Shown: positions 42,237-52,013, counted from the stretch's first letter. The stretch: DNA of 64,000 nucleotides from Anaerostipes caccae L1-92 (GCF_014467075.1 NZ_AP023027.1:953001-1017000); one strand, 5' to 3'. Made by a program: numbers and translations. Notes: generated by a model not told the origin, from the letters alone.

Positions 42237-43364
42237 ATGTATCAGTTAATAAAAAAAGACGGTAAAGCAAAAAGAGGGCGGTTTACAACTGTCCATGGGA
42301 CGATAGAGACCCCGGTTTTTATGAACGTGGGGACAGTGGCTGCGATTAAGGGTGCGGTGAGCACAGATGACTTAAAAGAGATCAGAACCCAGGTGGAGCT
42401 TTCCAACACCTATCATCTCCATGTGAGGCCGGGGGACCGGCTGATCAAGGAATTCGGGGGCCTTCATAAGTTTATGAACTGGGACCGCCCGATCCTTACA
42501 GATTCGGGGGGATTTCAGGTCTTTTCCCTGGCCAAGCTGCGTAAGATAAAGGAGGAAGGTGTTTCTTTTTCTTCCCATATCGACGGGCGAAAGATTTTTA
42601 TGGGACCTGAGGAGAGTATGCAGATCCAGTCTAATCTGGGATCTACTATCGCTATGGCTTTTGACGAGTGTCCGCCCCATCCTGCGGAGAGAAAGTACAT
42701 GCAGGATTCTGTGGACCGTACGACCAGATGGCTATACCGCTGTAAAAAAGAGATGGACCGTCTGAACCGTCTGCCGGATACGGTGAATCCGCATCAGATG
42801 CTGTTTGGAATCAATCAGGGGGGAACTTATGAGGACATCCGTATCTCTCATGCAAAAGAGATTTCCAGGCTTGACCTTGACGGCTATGCACTGGGAGGTC
42901 TGGCGGTAGGGGAATCCCACGCAGAGATGTACCGTATTTTGGATGAAACCGTCCCGTATCTTCCGGAAGCAAAACCTACTTATCTGATGGGAGTAGGCAC
43001 TCCCGCCAATATTTTGGAAGCGGTGGACCGGGGAGTAGACTTTTTTGACTGTGTTTACCCGACAAGAAACGGCAGGCATGGACATGTCTATACCAACCAC
43101 GGCAAGATGAACTTGTTCAATAAAAAGTATGAGCTGGATCACAGGCCTATAGAAGAAGGCTGCCAGTGTCCGGCGTGCAGAAGTTACAGCAGGGCTTATA
43201 TCAGACATCTGCTCAAGGCAAAAGAAATGCTGGGTATGAGACTGTGTGTCTTGCATAACTTATATTTTTATAATACAATGATGGAAGAGATCCGGGATGC
43301 CATTGAACAGGGGCAGTACAGAGAGTACAAAGAGAGAAAGCTTTCCGGTATGGAAAATAAGTGA
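42237..43364 (+). CDS. tgt: tRNA-guanine transglycosylase
   Basis: 375 residues. Catalytic and binding motifs: LTDSGGFQVFSL with the general Asp, FDECPPHPA, GGLAVGES, DCVYPTRNGRHGHVYT, and the zinc site CQCPACRSYSRAYIRHL. The enzyme exchanges G34 for preQ1 in queuosine tRNAs. Adjacent to yajC, the classic tgt-yajC-secDF order, though secDF is about 4 kb further on here. Confidence 0.97.
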   Translation: MYQLIKKDGKAKRGRFTTVHGTIETPVFMNVGTVAAIKGAVSTDDLKEIRTQVELSNTYHLHVRPGDRLIKEFGGLHKFMNWDRPILTDSGGFQVFSLAKLRKIKEEGVSFSSHIDGRKIFMGPEESMQIQSNLGSTIAMAFDECPPHPAERKYMQDSVDRTTRWLYRCKKEMDRLNRLPDTVNPHQMLFGINQGGTYEDIRISHAKEISRLDLDGYALGGLAVGESHAEMYRILDETVPYLPEAKPTYLMGVGTPANILEAVDRGVDFFDCVYPTRNGRHGHVYTNHGKMNLFNKKYELDHRPIEEGCQCPACRSYSRAYIRHLLKAKEMLGMRLCVLHNLYFYNTMMEEIRDAIEQGQYREYKERKLSGMENK

Positions 43365-43423
43365 TCAGGATTCAAGAAATTGAATTTGATATATTATTAT
43401 TTTAAATGGAGGAAAAAGAACAA

Positions 43424-43717
43424 ATGCAATCACAATTTAGTATGATTCTGTGGCTCATTATTGTGTTCGGAGGTATGTATTTCTTACTGATCCGTCCGCA
43501 AAAGAAAAAAGACCAGCAGATGAAGGAATTAGCAGCTTCTCTGGAAGTTGGGGACAGTGTACTTACCATCAGTGGTTTCTATGGTGTGGTCGTGGATGTC
43601 GTAGATGACAAAACGATCGTTGTAGAATTCGGAAATGACAAACATTGCCGTATTCCTATGGAACGTGCTGCTATTTCTCAGGTTGAGAAACCGAATCAGG
43701 GAACAAAAGAAGATTAA
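43424..43717 (+). CDS. yajC: Preprotein translocase subunit YajC
   Basis: 97 residues: one membrane helix near the N-terminus (FSMILWLIIVFGGMYFLLIRPQKKK) followed by the conserved LEVGDSVLTISGFYGVVVDV domain and a charged tail. YajC associates with SecDF at the Sec channel. ATG 43424 is favoured; ATG 43406 lies within the GGAGG site. Confidence 0.95.
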   Translation: MQSQFSMILWLIIVFGGMYFLLIRPQKKKDQQMKELAASLEVGDSVLTISGFYGVVVDVVDDKTIVVEFGNDKHCRIPMERAAISQVEKPNQGTKED

Positions 43718-43725
43718 TATTGGGG

Positions 43726-43752
43726 GACGGCGCTTTTTTGCGCCGTCTTTTC
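43726..43752 (+). terminator. Terminator after yajC
   Basis: GACGGCGC-TTTTTT-GCGCCGTC followed by TTTT. Confidence 0.9.
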
Positions 43753-43828
43753 TGTACCAAAGAGGACGGCTTTAAGAAGGAATGACTCAAAAGACATTGG
43801 TTATGAAATGCATCCAGGAGGATTGATC

Positions 43829-44959
43829 ATGGACAGGACATCGTTTCCCTACTATTATGATATCGTTGGCAGCTTTTTGCGCACAGAGACATTGAAAGCT
43901 GCTAAAAGACAGTACAAACAAGGTGATATGAGTGCCGTAAGATTAAAGAGAATTGAAAATCAGGCGGTCAGGGAACTGGTCAGAAAACAGAAGGAAGCGG
44001 GGCTTAAGGCGGTTACCGACGGAGAACTGCGCAGAAGATGGTGGCATCTGGATTTTCTCTGGTATTTGAACGGAATCGAGAGAAAGAAATATAAACGGAG
44101 ACCGGACATTTTCAGGGAAGAAGAGACGGAGCCGGAGACGCTCGCAGTCTGCGGCAGGATCAGCTTCGGCAATCATCCGTTTTTAAACCATTTCCGGTTT
44201 CTAAAGTCAATTTCCGGGGATGCGGCGGCTAAGATGACGATTCCGTCACCGGCGATGCTCCATTTAATCTGCTGTGTACATCCTGAGTCATACCAGCCAA
44301 TTCCAATTTACAGGAATGAGAAAGTTTTGTTTGAAGATATCATCAGGAGTTACCAGAAAGCTCTGAGGGCTTTTTACAATGCAGGCTGCAGATACCTTCA
44401 GTTTGACGATGTCTCATGGGGAGAATTTTGTTCCTGGGAACGGAGGGAGGTTTACCGAAGCAGGGGGATTGACACAGAGAAACTGTCAGAGCGATATGTC
44501 TGGCTGATCAATCAGGTGCTGAGGGTAAAACCGGAGGATATGACGGTGACGCTTCATGTCTGCCGGGGAAATTTTTATTCTGCCCGTATGATATCAGGAA
44601 GCTATGAGGCAGTGGCAGAGCAGTTATTCGGTCATTGTCTTGTGGACGGATTTTTTCTGGAATATAATGACAGCGGACAGTCAGGGGATTTCAGGCCGCT
44701 CAGATACATAAAGAATCAAAAGGTTGCACTTGGATTAATATCTGTCAGGTCTCCTGTGATGGAAAAGGATGATGTAATTCAAAAGAAAATTCTGCAGGCA
44801 TCGTCTTATGTTCCGCTGACTCAGCTTTGCTTAAGTCCGCAGTGCGGGTTTGCATCAGAAGAACAGCAGAGGTTTTTGACAGATGAACAGCAGTGGGAAA
44901 AGATCAGGAATATGAAGAGAATTGCGGAGGAAGTATGGAAGATACCGGCAGGGGCTTAA
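43829..44959 (+). CDS. MetE C-terminal-like (YxjG/YxjH-type) methyltransferase
   Basis: 376 residues, half the length of MetE, corresponding to its catalytic half. The N-terminal FPYYYDIVGSFLRT, GLKAVTDGELRR and YLQFDD motifs, and the zinc-binding HVCRGN, match the UROD/MetE-like group that transfers methyl groups to homocysteine or related thiols. Methyl donor unknown. ATG 43829 follows CCAGGAGG. No S-box riboswitch is visible in the short upstream region. Confidence 0.88.
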   Translation: MDRTSFPYYYDIVGSFLRTETLKAAKRQYKQGDMSAVRLKRIENQAVRELVRKQKEAGLKAVTDGELRRRWWHLDFLWYLNGIERKKYKRRPDIFREEETEPETLAVCGRISFGNHPFLNHFRFLKSISGDAAAKMTIPSPAMLHLICCVHPESYQPIPIYRNEKVLFEDIIRSYQKALRAFYNAGCRYLQFDDVSWGEFCSWERREVYRSRGIDTEKLSERYVWLINQVLRVKPEDMTVTLHVCRGNFYSARMISGSYEAVAEQLFGHCLVDGFFLEYNDSGQSGDFRPLRYIKNQKVALGLISVRSPVMEKDDVIQKKILQASSYVPLTQLCLSPQCGFASEEQQRFLTDEQQWEKIRNMKRIAEEVWKIPAGA

Positions 44960-44982
44960 AGCCCGCTGCCGGCGGTAAAAGA

Positions 44983-45345
44983 TTATGCCAGGGCTCCGCC
45001 CAGGGTTCCTCCGGCTGCGCACAGAAGCATTGCGGTGATGCGCTCTCCGCTCATCAGTGCCTGGTTTTGATCCAGGAGAAGGGAGATCAGAAAGAGTACG
45101 GCAAAGTACAGAAGGCCCACGGCCAGGCCCCAGAGAAATTTTCTCTTTCCCATTCGTTTGCCGATGATAAACCCTGCAAATACAGACGCAGCCACATAGG
45201 TAAAGGTTACGCCAAGGTTTGCGACTTTTGTGCTGACTTCGGTCTGATACATAATAAAAGCCAGAATACATAGAATAATTCCTGTCAATATGTAGGAGAA
45301 GATTAAGCTTTTTAAGATTGAAATACCGATATTTTTATTTTCCAT
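44983..45345 (-). CDS. TIGR04086 family membrane protein
   Basis: 120 residues with four hydrophobic helices, matching the TIGR04086 membrane protein family, which in Clostridia is often found near yajC and the SCIFF genes; function unknown. Motifs: SLIFSYILTGIILCILAF and AASVFAGFIIGKRMGKRKFL. It is transcribed against its neighbours. Confidence 0.88.
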   Translation of the reverse strand: MENKNIGISILKSLIFSYILTGIILCILAFIMYQTEVSTKVANLGVTFTYVAASVFAGFIIGKRMGKRKFLWGLAVGLLYFAVLFLISLLLDQNQALMSGERITAMLLCAAGGTLGGALA

Positions 45346-45418
45346 GGGATGCCTCCTTTTAGTAAGATTTTATGCAGGAGAGGGTCATTCTATGACACAT
45401 AGGGAGAAAGGACAGACG

Positions 45419-46252
45419 ATGATTGACTTACATTTGCACTCGGATGCCTCGGACGGTACACTGAAACCGGAAGAGGTGCTGCGTGCAGCAAAAGAAAAGG
45501 GACTTTATGCGTTCGCACTCACTGATCACGATACAGTCGCAGGAATTCCGCCGATCCTTCATTCGGGAGAACTTACAGGCATTCATTTTATGCCGGGAAT
45601 TGAGCTTTCATGTGAGGCGGAAAAACACGAGATTCACATACTGGGCTATCATATTGATATCTGTAATCAGAACTTACTAAACACACTGGAGGGTCTGCGG
45701 AGAGGAAGAAGGCAGAGAAATCTTTCTATGATTGAAAAGTTTCGTGAGGACGGGATACCAATGACGCTTGAAAAACTTCTGCACGGCAACGAACAGACCG
45801 TGATCACCAGGGCACATTTTGCAAGAGTGCTGATCGAGGAAGGATACTGTGCCAATAAGGAGCAGGCATTTAAAAAGTATGTAGGAGACGGATGCAGATA
45901 TTATATTCCGAAGCCTTATTTTGCGCCCGCGGATGCGGTCAGGCTGATCAAAGATGCAGGAGGTACTGCGGTACTGGCGCATCCGTTCCAATATCATCTT
46001 TCCAACGCGGAGTTAGAGGAGCTGATCAGGGAGCTGATCTCTTTCGGGCTGGGGGGAATTGAAGTCTATCACTCATCCCATCATCACGGACAGACGGTGA
46101 AACTCAGGCAGTGGTGCAGGAAATATGGGATGCTGGCCACAGGAGGCTCGGACTTTCACGGCAGCAATAAACCGGACATTGAGATCGGGACGGGACGGGG
46201 CAGTTTAAAGGTCCCGGATCACCTCTACGATGAACTGAAGAACTTATTGTAA
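45419..46252 (+). CDS. PHP-domain phosphoesterase (RNase AM/TrpH-like)
   Basis: 277 residues. Metal-binding motifs of the PHP fold: DLHLHSDASDGTL, LTDHDTVAG, HPFQYH, and a C-terminal GGSDFHG. Relatives remove 5' nucleotides from RNA or hydrolyse 3',5'-bisnucleotides. ATG 45419 is where family similarity begins, with GAAAGG upstream; ATG 45392 (after GGAGAGGG) is an alternative that adds nine residues. Confidence 0.9.
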   Translation: MIDLHLHSDASDGTLKPEEVLRAAKEKGLYAFALTDHDTVAGIPPILHSGELTGIHFMPGIELSCEAEKHEIHILGYHIDICNQNLLNTLEGLRRGRRQRNLSMIEKFREDGIPMTLEKLLHGNEQTVITRAHFARVLIEEGYCANKEQAFKKYVGDGCRYYIPKPYFAPADAVRLIKDAGGTAVLAHPFQYHLSNAELEELIRELISFGLGGIEVYHSSHHHGQTVKLRQWCRKYGMLATGGSDFHGSNKPDIEIGTGRGSLKVPDHLYDELKNLL

Positions 46253-46275
46253 TTCCGAAATGAATATGATATAAT
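46247..46275 (+). promoter_or_regulatory. Promoter of the SCIFF operon
   Basis: TTGTAA (46247-46252, overlapping the PHP stop), 17-nt spacer, TATAAT (46270-46275). Confidence 0.75.
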
Positions 46276-46327
46276 GGGCAAGTTAAAAAGGGAATAAGAG
46301 AGATTCATATTGAAGGAGGAACTTGGC

Positions 46328-46471
46328 ATGAAGCACATTAAGACTCTAACGAATAAAACATTGCAGAACACAGTAAAGAAAGGCGGATGCGGTGAGTGCC
46401 AGACATCCTGTCAGTCAGCATGCAAGACATCCTGCACCGTAGGAAACCAGAGCTGCGAACACAGCAAATAA
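46328..46471 (+). CDS. scfA: SCIFF ribosomally made peptide precursor (six Cys in forty-five residues)
   Basis: 47 residues. The conserved leader MKHIKTLTNKTLQ is followed by six Cys (C21, C24, C28, C32, C36, C43) in the pattern GGCGECQTSCQSACKTSCT. This is the TIGR03973 SCIFF peptide, nearly universal in Clostridia; its maturase installs thioether (sactionine-type) links from Cys. GAAGGAGGA precedes ATG 46328. Followed by a hairpin and then the maturase gene. The biological role of SCIFF is not established. Confidence 0.97.
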   Translation: MKHIKTLTNKTLQNTVKKGGCGECQTSCQSACKTSCTVGNQSCEHSK

Positions 46472-46498
46472 CCCACGGCGGGAAAGAGCAGAAGAATG

Positions 46499-46530
46499 AG
46501 AGGCGGTTCCTTTTTGAACCGTCTCTTTTC
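46499..46530 (+). terminator. Hairpin between scfA and its maturase
   Basis: GAGAGGCGGTTC pairs with GAACCGTCTC, followed by TTTTC. A partial terminator here would let the peptide be made in excess over the enzyme. Confidence 0.8.
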
Positions 46531-46560
46531 GTTAAGGACAGATAAAGGAGAAGAAGCAGC

Positions 46561-47922
46561 GTGGTTTATCAATACAAAAATAATGGATATAATATGGTGC
46601 TGGATGTGGAAAGCGGATCAGTCCACGTCGTGGATGATCTGAGCTATGACGTCATCGGACTTTACGGCACCCGCACTTTAAAGGAAATACAAGAAGAGCT
46701 TTCCGGATACGAAGCCGGGGAGATCGAGGAAGTCTATGAGGAAATCAGGCGTCTGGAGAGCGAAGGAGCACTCTTTACAAAGGACGAGTATGAGGATTAC
46801 ATAACGGAGTTCAAAAGGCGTCCAACCGTGGTCAAAGCACTCTGCCTGCATATCGCTCATGACTGTAACTTAGCGTGCAGATACTGTTTTGCTGAAGAAG
46901 GAGAATATCACGGAGATCGTTCGATGATGAGTTTCGAAGTAGGAAAACAGGCATTGGATTTCCTCGTTGAAAACTCAGGCAGCAGGAGAAACCTGGAAGT
47001 GGATTTCTTTGGAGGAGAGCCGCTGATGAACTTTGAGGTCGTAAAGCAGCTGGTGGCTTACGGCAGGTCTCTGGAGGAGAAGCACAGTAAAAAGTTCAGG
47101 TTTACTCTGACGACCAACGGCGTCCTTCTGGATGACGAAGTGATGGAGTTTGCAAACCGTGAGATGGCCAACGTGGTCCTCAGTATTGACGGGCGGAAAG
47201 AGGTCCATGATAAGATGAGGCCTACAAGAAACGGCAAGGGCAGCTACGATCTGATCATTGATAAATTTAAAAAATTTGCAGAGATGCGAAACGGAAAAAG
47301 TTATTATGTGAGAGGCACTTTCACCCATGACAACCTGGATTTTTCAAAAGATGTACTGCATCTGGCGGACGAAGGATTTGACCAGATTTCCGTGGAACCT
47401 GTGGTAGGACCCGAAGAAGAGCGGTACACGATCAAAGAAGCCGATCTTCCGAAGATCATGGAAGAATATGATCTTCTGGCAAAAGAAATCATCCGGAGGG
47501 AGAAGGAAGGAAAGGGCTTTACGTTCTTCCACTTTATGATCGATCTGACCGGAGGTCCCTGTGTGGCAAAACGCCTTTCAGGGTGCGGTTCGGGAACCGA
47601 ATATCTCGCGGTGACGCCATGGGGAGATCTGTATCCGTGTCATCAGTTCGTGGGGGAAGATGAGTTCTGTGTAGGAAATGTGTTTGACGGAGTCACCCGC
47701 GGTGATATTGTCTCTGAGTTTAAGAAGACCAGTGTTTACTCGAAAGAAGACTGCCGGGAGTGCTTCGCCAGATTTTACTGCAGCGGGGGATGCAGTGCGA
47801 ACTCTCATAAACTGAATGGTACGATCAACGGTACCTATGAAGTGGGCTGTCAGCTGGAGAGAAAGCGAGTGGAGTGTGCACTGATGATAAAGGCCGCATT
47901 GGCTGATCAGAGTGAAGAATAA
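46561..47922 (+). CDS. scfB: Radical SAM SCIFF maturase with SPASM domain
   Basis: 453 residues. An N-terminal RiPP-recognition-like region, radical SAM cluster motif CNLACRYC near residue 103, and a C-terminal SPASM domain with GGPC, CGSG, YPCHQF, ECFARFYCSGGC and CQLE cysteines that bind auxiliary FeS clusters (TIGR03974). It forms thioether crosslinks in the SCIFF peptide. The start is GTG 46561 with AAGGAGAAG upstream. It is followed by secDF after 15 nt. Confidence 0.97.
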   Translation: MVYQYKNNGYNMVLDVESGSVHVVDDLSYDVIGLYGTRTLKEIQEELSGYEAGEIEEVYEEIRRLESEGALFTKDEYEDYITEFKRRPTVVKALCLHIAHDCNLACRYCFAEEGEYHGDRSMMSFEVGKQALDFLVENSGSRRNLEVDFFGGEPLMNFEVVKQLVAYGRSLEEKHSKKFRFTLTTNGVLLDDEVMEFANREMANVVLSIDGRKEVHDKMRPTRNGKGSYDLIIDKFKKFAEMRNGKSYYVRGTFTHDNLDFSKDVLHLADEGFDQISVEPVVGPEEERYTIKEADLPKIMEEYDLLAKEIIRREKEGKGFTFFHFMIDLTGGPCVAKRLSGCGSGTEYLAVTPWGDLYPCHQFVGEDEFCVGNVFDGVTRGDIVSEFKKTSVYSKEDCRECFARFYCSGGCSANSHKLNGTINGTYEVGCQLERKRVECALMIKAALADQSEE

Positions 47923-47937
47923 AGGAGCAGAAAACTT

Positions 47938-50199
47938 ATGAAGACGAACAAAAATAAGAAGGGAAGATACGCTGCCGGGATAATCCTGCTGGCCGCATTG
48001 TGTGCGTTTGGAATTTTTATCACCGCAAAAGGGCTTGGGAAAAATAAGATCGGCCGTGCAGAAAACATCGAACTGGGTCTGGATCTGGCCGGAGGAGTCA
48101 GCATTACCTATGAAGTGGACGGCAAAAATGTATCTGATAAAAACATTGACGATACGGTATACAAGCTTCAGAAACGTGTGGAAGGGTACAGTACAGAATC
48201 TGAAGTCTACCGCCAGGGTAAAAACAGAATCAACATCGAGATCCCGGGTGTGACAGACGCCAATAAGATCCTGGATGAACTGGGACAGCCGGGAACTCTG
48301 GCATTCATGGTCCAGGACGGCAAATCCATGAAGACGGTCCTGACAGGAAATAACGTCAAATCCGCAAAAGCTCAGACAACTGAGGGAGACAATGGGGCCA
48401 AGGACTATGTCGTAGCCCTGGAGTTTGACAAAAAAGGAACTAAGGCATTTGCAGATGCCACAAAGAAGAATGTGGGCAAACCCATCTATATTATATATGA
48501 CAACCAGATCATCAGCGCACCGAATGTGCAGACCGTCATTACCAAAGGGGAATGCAGCATAACAGGAATGGAGAGTTATGAAGCGGCCGAAAATCTGGCA
48601 TCTTCTATCCGTATTGGATCACTTCCGGTAAAATTAAAGGAACTGCGCTCCAATGTGGTTTCCGCCAAATTAGGAGTGGATGCTATTCAGACAAGTGTCA
48701 AAGCCGGCGCCATCGGATTTGCACTCGTCTGTATCCTGATGATCGCCCTGTATTATCTTCCGGGAGTGATCGCATGTCTTGCGCTGGCCATTTATGTGCT
48801 TATGACGCTGCTGGCGCTGAATGGATTCAATGTGACGCTGACCCTTCCGGGATTGGCCGGTATCATACTCGGTATCGGTATGGCTGTGGATGCCAATGTC
48901 ATCATTTATTCCAGAATTAAGGAAGAAGTGGCGCTTGGCAAAAATGTGGGAACTGCGATTAAGTCAGGATTCCATAAGGCCGCATCGGCTATTATCGACG
49001 GAAACGTAACGACTCTGATTGCCGTGGCAGTCCTCTGGTTTAAGGGGACCGGAACGGTCAAGGGATTTGCTCAGACACTGGGTATGAGTGTCCTGATTTC
49101 AATGTTTACAGCTCTGGTCATCAGCAGATTTTTAGTTACCGCCGCATACAAGTTTGGCCTTAGGAGTCCGAAACTCTATGGAAAAGCGAGAGCTTTAAAA
49201 GAACGGGATTTCATCGGAGTCAGCAGACGGTGCATGGCGGCAGCGCTGCTTGTGATCGTTGTGGGTCTGGCGTTCCTTCCGATCAACAAGTCAAAGATCG
49301 GAGCACCGCTTAATTTTGATCTGGAATTTTCCGGAGGAACCTCTTCTACGATCACATTTGATAAGAGTGTGAAAGTAGATGACAGTCTCGAGAAGAAGGT
49401 CGTATCCGCTTACGAAAAAGTAAGCAAATCCACTTCAGTCCAGGGACAGAAAGTAAAAGCAAATAATCAGATGGTGATCAAGTCTGTGGAGCTGAACTTA
49501 AGCCAGCGGAAGCAGATCGAGAGCACCATGAAAAAAGATTTTAAGGCGAAATCCGTTGCCACTGAAAATATAAGTTCTACTATCAGCAATGAAATGCAGA
49601 GGGATGCGATCGTCTCCGTGGTGATCGCAAGTATCTGTATGCTGATCTATATCGCCATCCGGTTTAAGGATGTGAAATTTGGAGCCAGTGCCATCATTGC
49701 ACTGCTGAATGACGTGCTTATCGTCTTTGCAGCATACTCAATCGGAAGGCTCTCCGTCGGAGGAACCTTTATCGCATGTATGCTTACGATCATCGGATAC
49801 TCTATCAACTCTACCATCGTCATATTTGACCGTATCCGGGAGAATATGCAGGAGGCGGACAATACACAGCTGAAAGGCATTGTGAATAAGAGTATCATCC
49901 AGACGCTGACCAGATCCATCAACACGTCGCTCACTACGTTTATTATGGTGTTTGTGCTGTTTATTATGGGAGTGTCATCCATCCGCCAGTTTGCCCTGAC
50001 TCTTATGGTCGGCGTTGTGTGCGGAGCATTTTCTTCCGTGTGTATCACGGGACCGCTCTGGTACTTTATGAAGACAGGATTTAAGAAACAGCCGGCGGCA
50101 GCTGCCATAGAAGAAAAAACAGATGTGCAGAACGGACAGGAGACTGCGTCACCAAAGCCTAAGAAAAAGAAGAAGAAAAAGAAAAAAGGAATCCGATAG
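47938..50199 (+). CDS. secDF: Fused SecD-SecF protein translocase subunit
   Basis: 753 residues; SecD (about 1-415) and SecF (about 420-725) in one chain. SecD part: ELGLDLAGGVSITYEV, P1 domain, six helices with GIILGIGMAVDANVIIYSRI. SecF part: FDLEFSGGTSSTITFD, VGGTFIACMLTIIGYSINSTIVIFDRIREN. It uses the proton motive force to help export through SecYEG. C-terminal lysine-rich tail. RBS AAGGAGC before ATG 47938. Confidence 0.97.
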   Translation: MKTNKNKKGRYAAGIILLAALCAFGIFITAKGLGKNKIGRAENIELGLDLAGGVSITYEVDGKNVSDKNIDDTVYKLQKRVEGYSTESEVYRQGKNRINIEIPGVTDANKILDELGQPGTLAFMVQDGKSMKTVLTGNNVKSAKAQTTEGDNGAKDYVVALEFDKKGTKAFADATKKNVGKPIYIIYDNQIISAPNVQTVITKGECSITGMESYEAAENLASSIRIGSLPVKLKELRSNVVSAKLGVDAIQTSVKAGAIGFALVCILMIALYYLPGVIACLALAIYVLMTLLALNGFNVTLTLPGLAGIILGIGMAVDANVIIYSRIKEEVALGKNVGTAIKSGFHKAASAIIDGNVTTLIAVAVLWFKGTGTVKGFAQTLGMSVLISMFTALVISRFLVTAAYKFGLRSPKLYGKARALKERDFIGVSRRCMAAALLVIVVGLAFLPINKSKIGAPLNFDLEFSGGTSSTITFDKSVKVDDSLEKKVVSAYEKVSKSTSVQGQKVKANNQMVIKSVELNLSQRKQIESTMKKDFKAKSVATENISSTISNEMQRDAIVSVVIASICMLIYIAIRFKDVKFGASAIIALLNDVLIVFAAYSIGRLSVGGTFIACMLTIIGYSINSTIVIFDRIRENMQEADNTQLKGIVNKSIIQTLTRSINTSLTTFIMVFVLFIMGVSSIRQFALTLMVGVVCGAFSSVCITGPLWYFMKTGFKKQPAAAAIEEKTDVQNGQETASPKPKKKKKKKKKGIR

Positions 50200-50207
50200 A
50201 ACATTTG

Positions 50208-50245
50208 AAAACTGTGATCAGACAAGAAGTTTGATTGCAGTTTTC
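50208..50245 (+). terminator. Probable terminator after secDF
   Basis: GAAAACTG-TG-ATCA pairs with TTGAT-TG-CAGTTTTC, followed by a short T/A tail. Moderately convincing. Confidence 0.5.
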
Positions 50246-50277
50246 TTACATCACGAGAAGGGGACAAAAAGTTACTT

Positions 50278-52002
50278 ATGGAAAAATGGTTTATCAGCAA
50301 GAAGAAAGCAGACTTTGTCCGGATCGGAGAGAAGTTCGGCATCGATCCGGTCATAGCCAGGCTGATCCGGAACCGGGATATCACGGGAGAGGAGGAGATA
50401 CGCAGGTATTTATCCGGGACGCTTTCGGATATTTCTGATCCGTTCATGATGAAGGATGCAGAGGAAGCGTGCAGACTGCTTCATCAGGCGGTCCGCGGGG
50501 GCACAAAAATCAGGATCATCTCTGACTACGATGTGGACGGGGTGATATCCAATTATATCTTGTGGAAAAGTCTCAGCGATCTCGGAGGGATTGTGGATTT
50601 TACCATTCCCGACCGCATCCAGGACGGCTACGGAATGAATTCGGAGATGGCTGTGAACGCCAAAGAAGACGGAGTCGGGCTGATCATCACCTGCGACAAT
50701 GGGATTGCCGCTTTTGATCCAGTAAAAAAGGCAAAAGATCTGGGCATGGAAGTCATTGTCACGGACCATCATGAGGTTCCGTATCAAATGGAGGAAGGGA
50801 AAAAGAGGGAGAGGCTGCCTCTGGCGGATGCGGTCGTGAATCCGAAACAGGAATCGTGCGCATACCCCTATAAACAGCTCTGCGGGGCCGGGGTGGCGTT
50901 TCAGCTCATGAGAGCGCTTTATCAAATGGAGGGCAGAGAGGATAAGGACCTGGAACCGCTGCTCTGTTTTTTGGCCATCGCCACAGTCTGTGATGTGGTC
51001 GACCTTACGGAGGAAAATCGTATTTTCGTGAGAGAAGGGCTGAAGCGCATCGATATTACGGAAAATACCGGTCTGAGGGCGCTTTTAAGGGCACATAATC
51101 TGGAAGAGGCTCCGGTCAATTCTTATCATTTAGGTTTTGTTATCGGCCCGTGCATCAACGCCAGCGGAAGGTTGGAATCGGCGGAAAAGGTTTTAAGGCT
51201 GTTTCTGGAAAAGGATATGGTTACCGCAGAAGAGACGGCTCAGGAATTAAAAGAACTTAATGACCAGAGAAAAGGAATGACCAACGAGGGAGTCAAAGAA
51301 GCGCTGGATCAGATAGAACAAAATGGCTACGGGGAAGACAAGGTCCTCGTGATCTATCTTCCGGACTGCCATGAGAGCATCGCGGGGATCATTGCCGGGA
51401 GAATTAAAGACAAAGTACACAGGCCGGTTTTTGTACTGACCAAAGGAAGAGAAGGGATCAAAGGTTCCGGTCGTTCCATAGAGAATTATCACATGTTTGA
51501 AGCTATGAACGGGGTAAGGGATGTATTTTCCAGATTCGGGGGACACGCCATGGCTGCGGGGTGCTCTCTGTCAGACGAGTCGAAAGTAGAGGAGTTCCGC
51601 AGACGGATCAATGGCTGCTGTGACCTTAAAGAGGATGATTTCATAAAAAAGGTATCGATCGATGTGGATATGCCGATTGACTATATTTCTGCGGAACTGG
51701 TGCGCCAGATGGCAGTGCTGGAGCCGTTTGGGAAGGAAAATAAAAGGCCTTTGTTCGCCCACAGAAAACTTTTCATTGAAAGAATCCAGGTATTCGGCGA
51801 TAATAGAAATGTAATCCGGCTGTCGCTTTTAAGTGACAGGGGAACAAGAATGACGGGCATGATCTTTGAAGAGGAAGATATATTCCGTGAAAAGATGGGA
51901 GAGGGAAAGCAGTACATCACTTGCACCTACTATCCGGATATTAACGTATACAGGGGAAATGAGAGCCTGCAGATACGGATACAGCATTACTTTTTTACAT
52001 AG
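50278..52002 (+). CDS. recJ: Single-stranded-DNA-specific exonuclease RecJ
   Basis: 574 residues. DHH-family motifs: ISDYDVDGV, GLIITCDNGI, VTDHHEVP; DHHA1 part with GSGRSIENYHMFEAM and FGGHAMAAGCSL; C-terminal OB fold. RecJ degrades ssDNA 5'-to-3' in recombination and mismatch repair. RBS AAGGGG lies about 14 nt upstream of ATG 50278, slightly far, so the precise start is less certain. Confidence 0.95.
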   Translation: MEKWFISKKKADFVRIGEKFGIDPVIARLIRNRDITGEEEIRRYLSGTLSDISDPFMMKDAEEACRLLHQAVRGGTKIRIISDYDVDGVISNYILWKSLSDLGGIVDFTIPDRIQDGYGMNSEMAVNAKEDGVGLIITCDNGIAAFDPVKKAKDLGMEVIVTDHHEVPYQMEEGKKRERLPLADAVVNPKQESCAYPYKQLCGAGVAFQLMRALYQMEGREDKDLEPLLCFLAIATVCDVVDLTEENRIFVREGLKRIDITENTGLRALLRAHNLEEAPVNSYHLGFVIGPCINASGRLESAEKVLRLFLEKDMVTAEETAQELKELNDQRKGMTNEGVKEALDQIEQNGYGEDKVLVIYLPDCHESIAGIIAGRIKDKVHRPVFVLTKGREGIKGSGRSIENYHMFEAMNGVRDVFSRFGGHAMAAGCSLSDESKVEEFRRRINGCCDLKEDDFIKKVSIDVDMPIDYISAELVRQMAVLEPFGKENKRPLFAHRKLFIERIQVFGDNRNVIRLSLLSDRGTRMTGMIFEEEDIFREKMGEGKQYITCTYYPDINVYRGNESLQIRIQHYFFT

Positions 52003-52013
52003 GGAGGACAGTT

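Noticed and set aside
43753..43828. S-box or T-box leader before the MetE-like gene
   Set aside because: The interval is too short and lacks the conserved motifs.
44983..45273. Plus-strand frame opposite the TIGR04086 gene
   Set aside because: Hydrophilic, repeat-like translation with no RBS; the minus-strand frame is a clear four-helix membrane protein.
49647..50447. 266-codon minus-strand frame opposite the end of secDF
   Set aside because: Antisense shadow over a conserved SecF domain; no RBS or motif.
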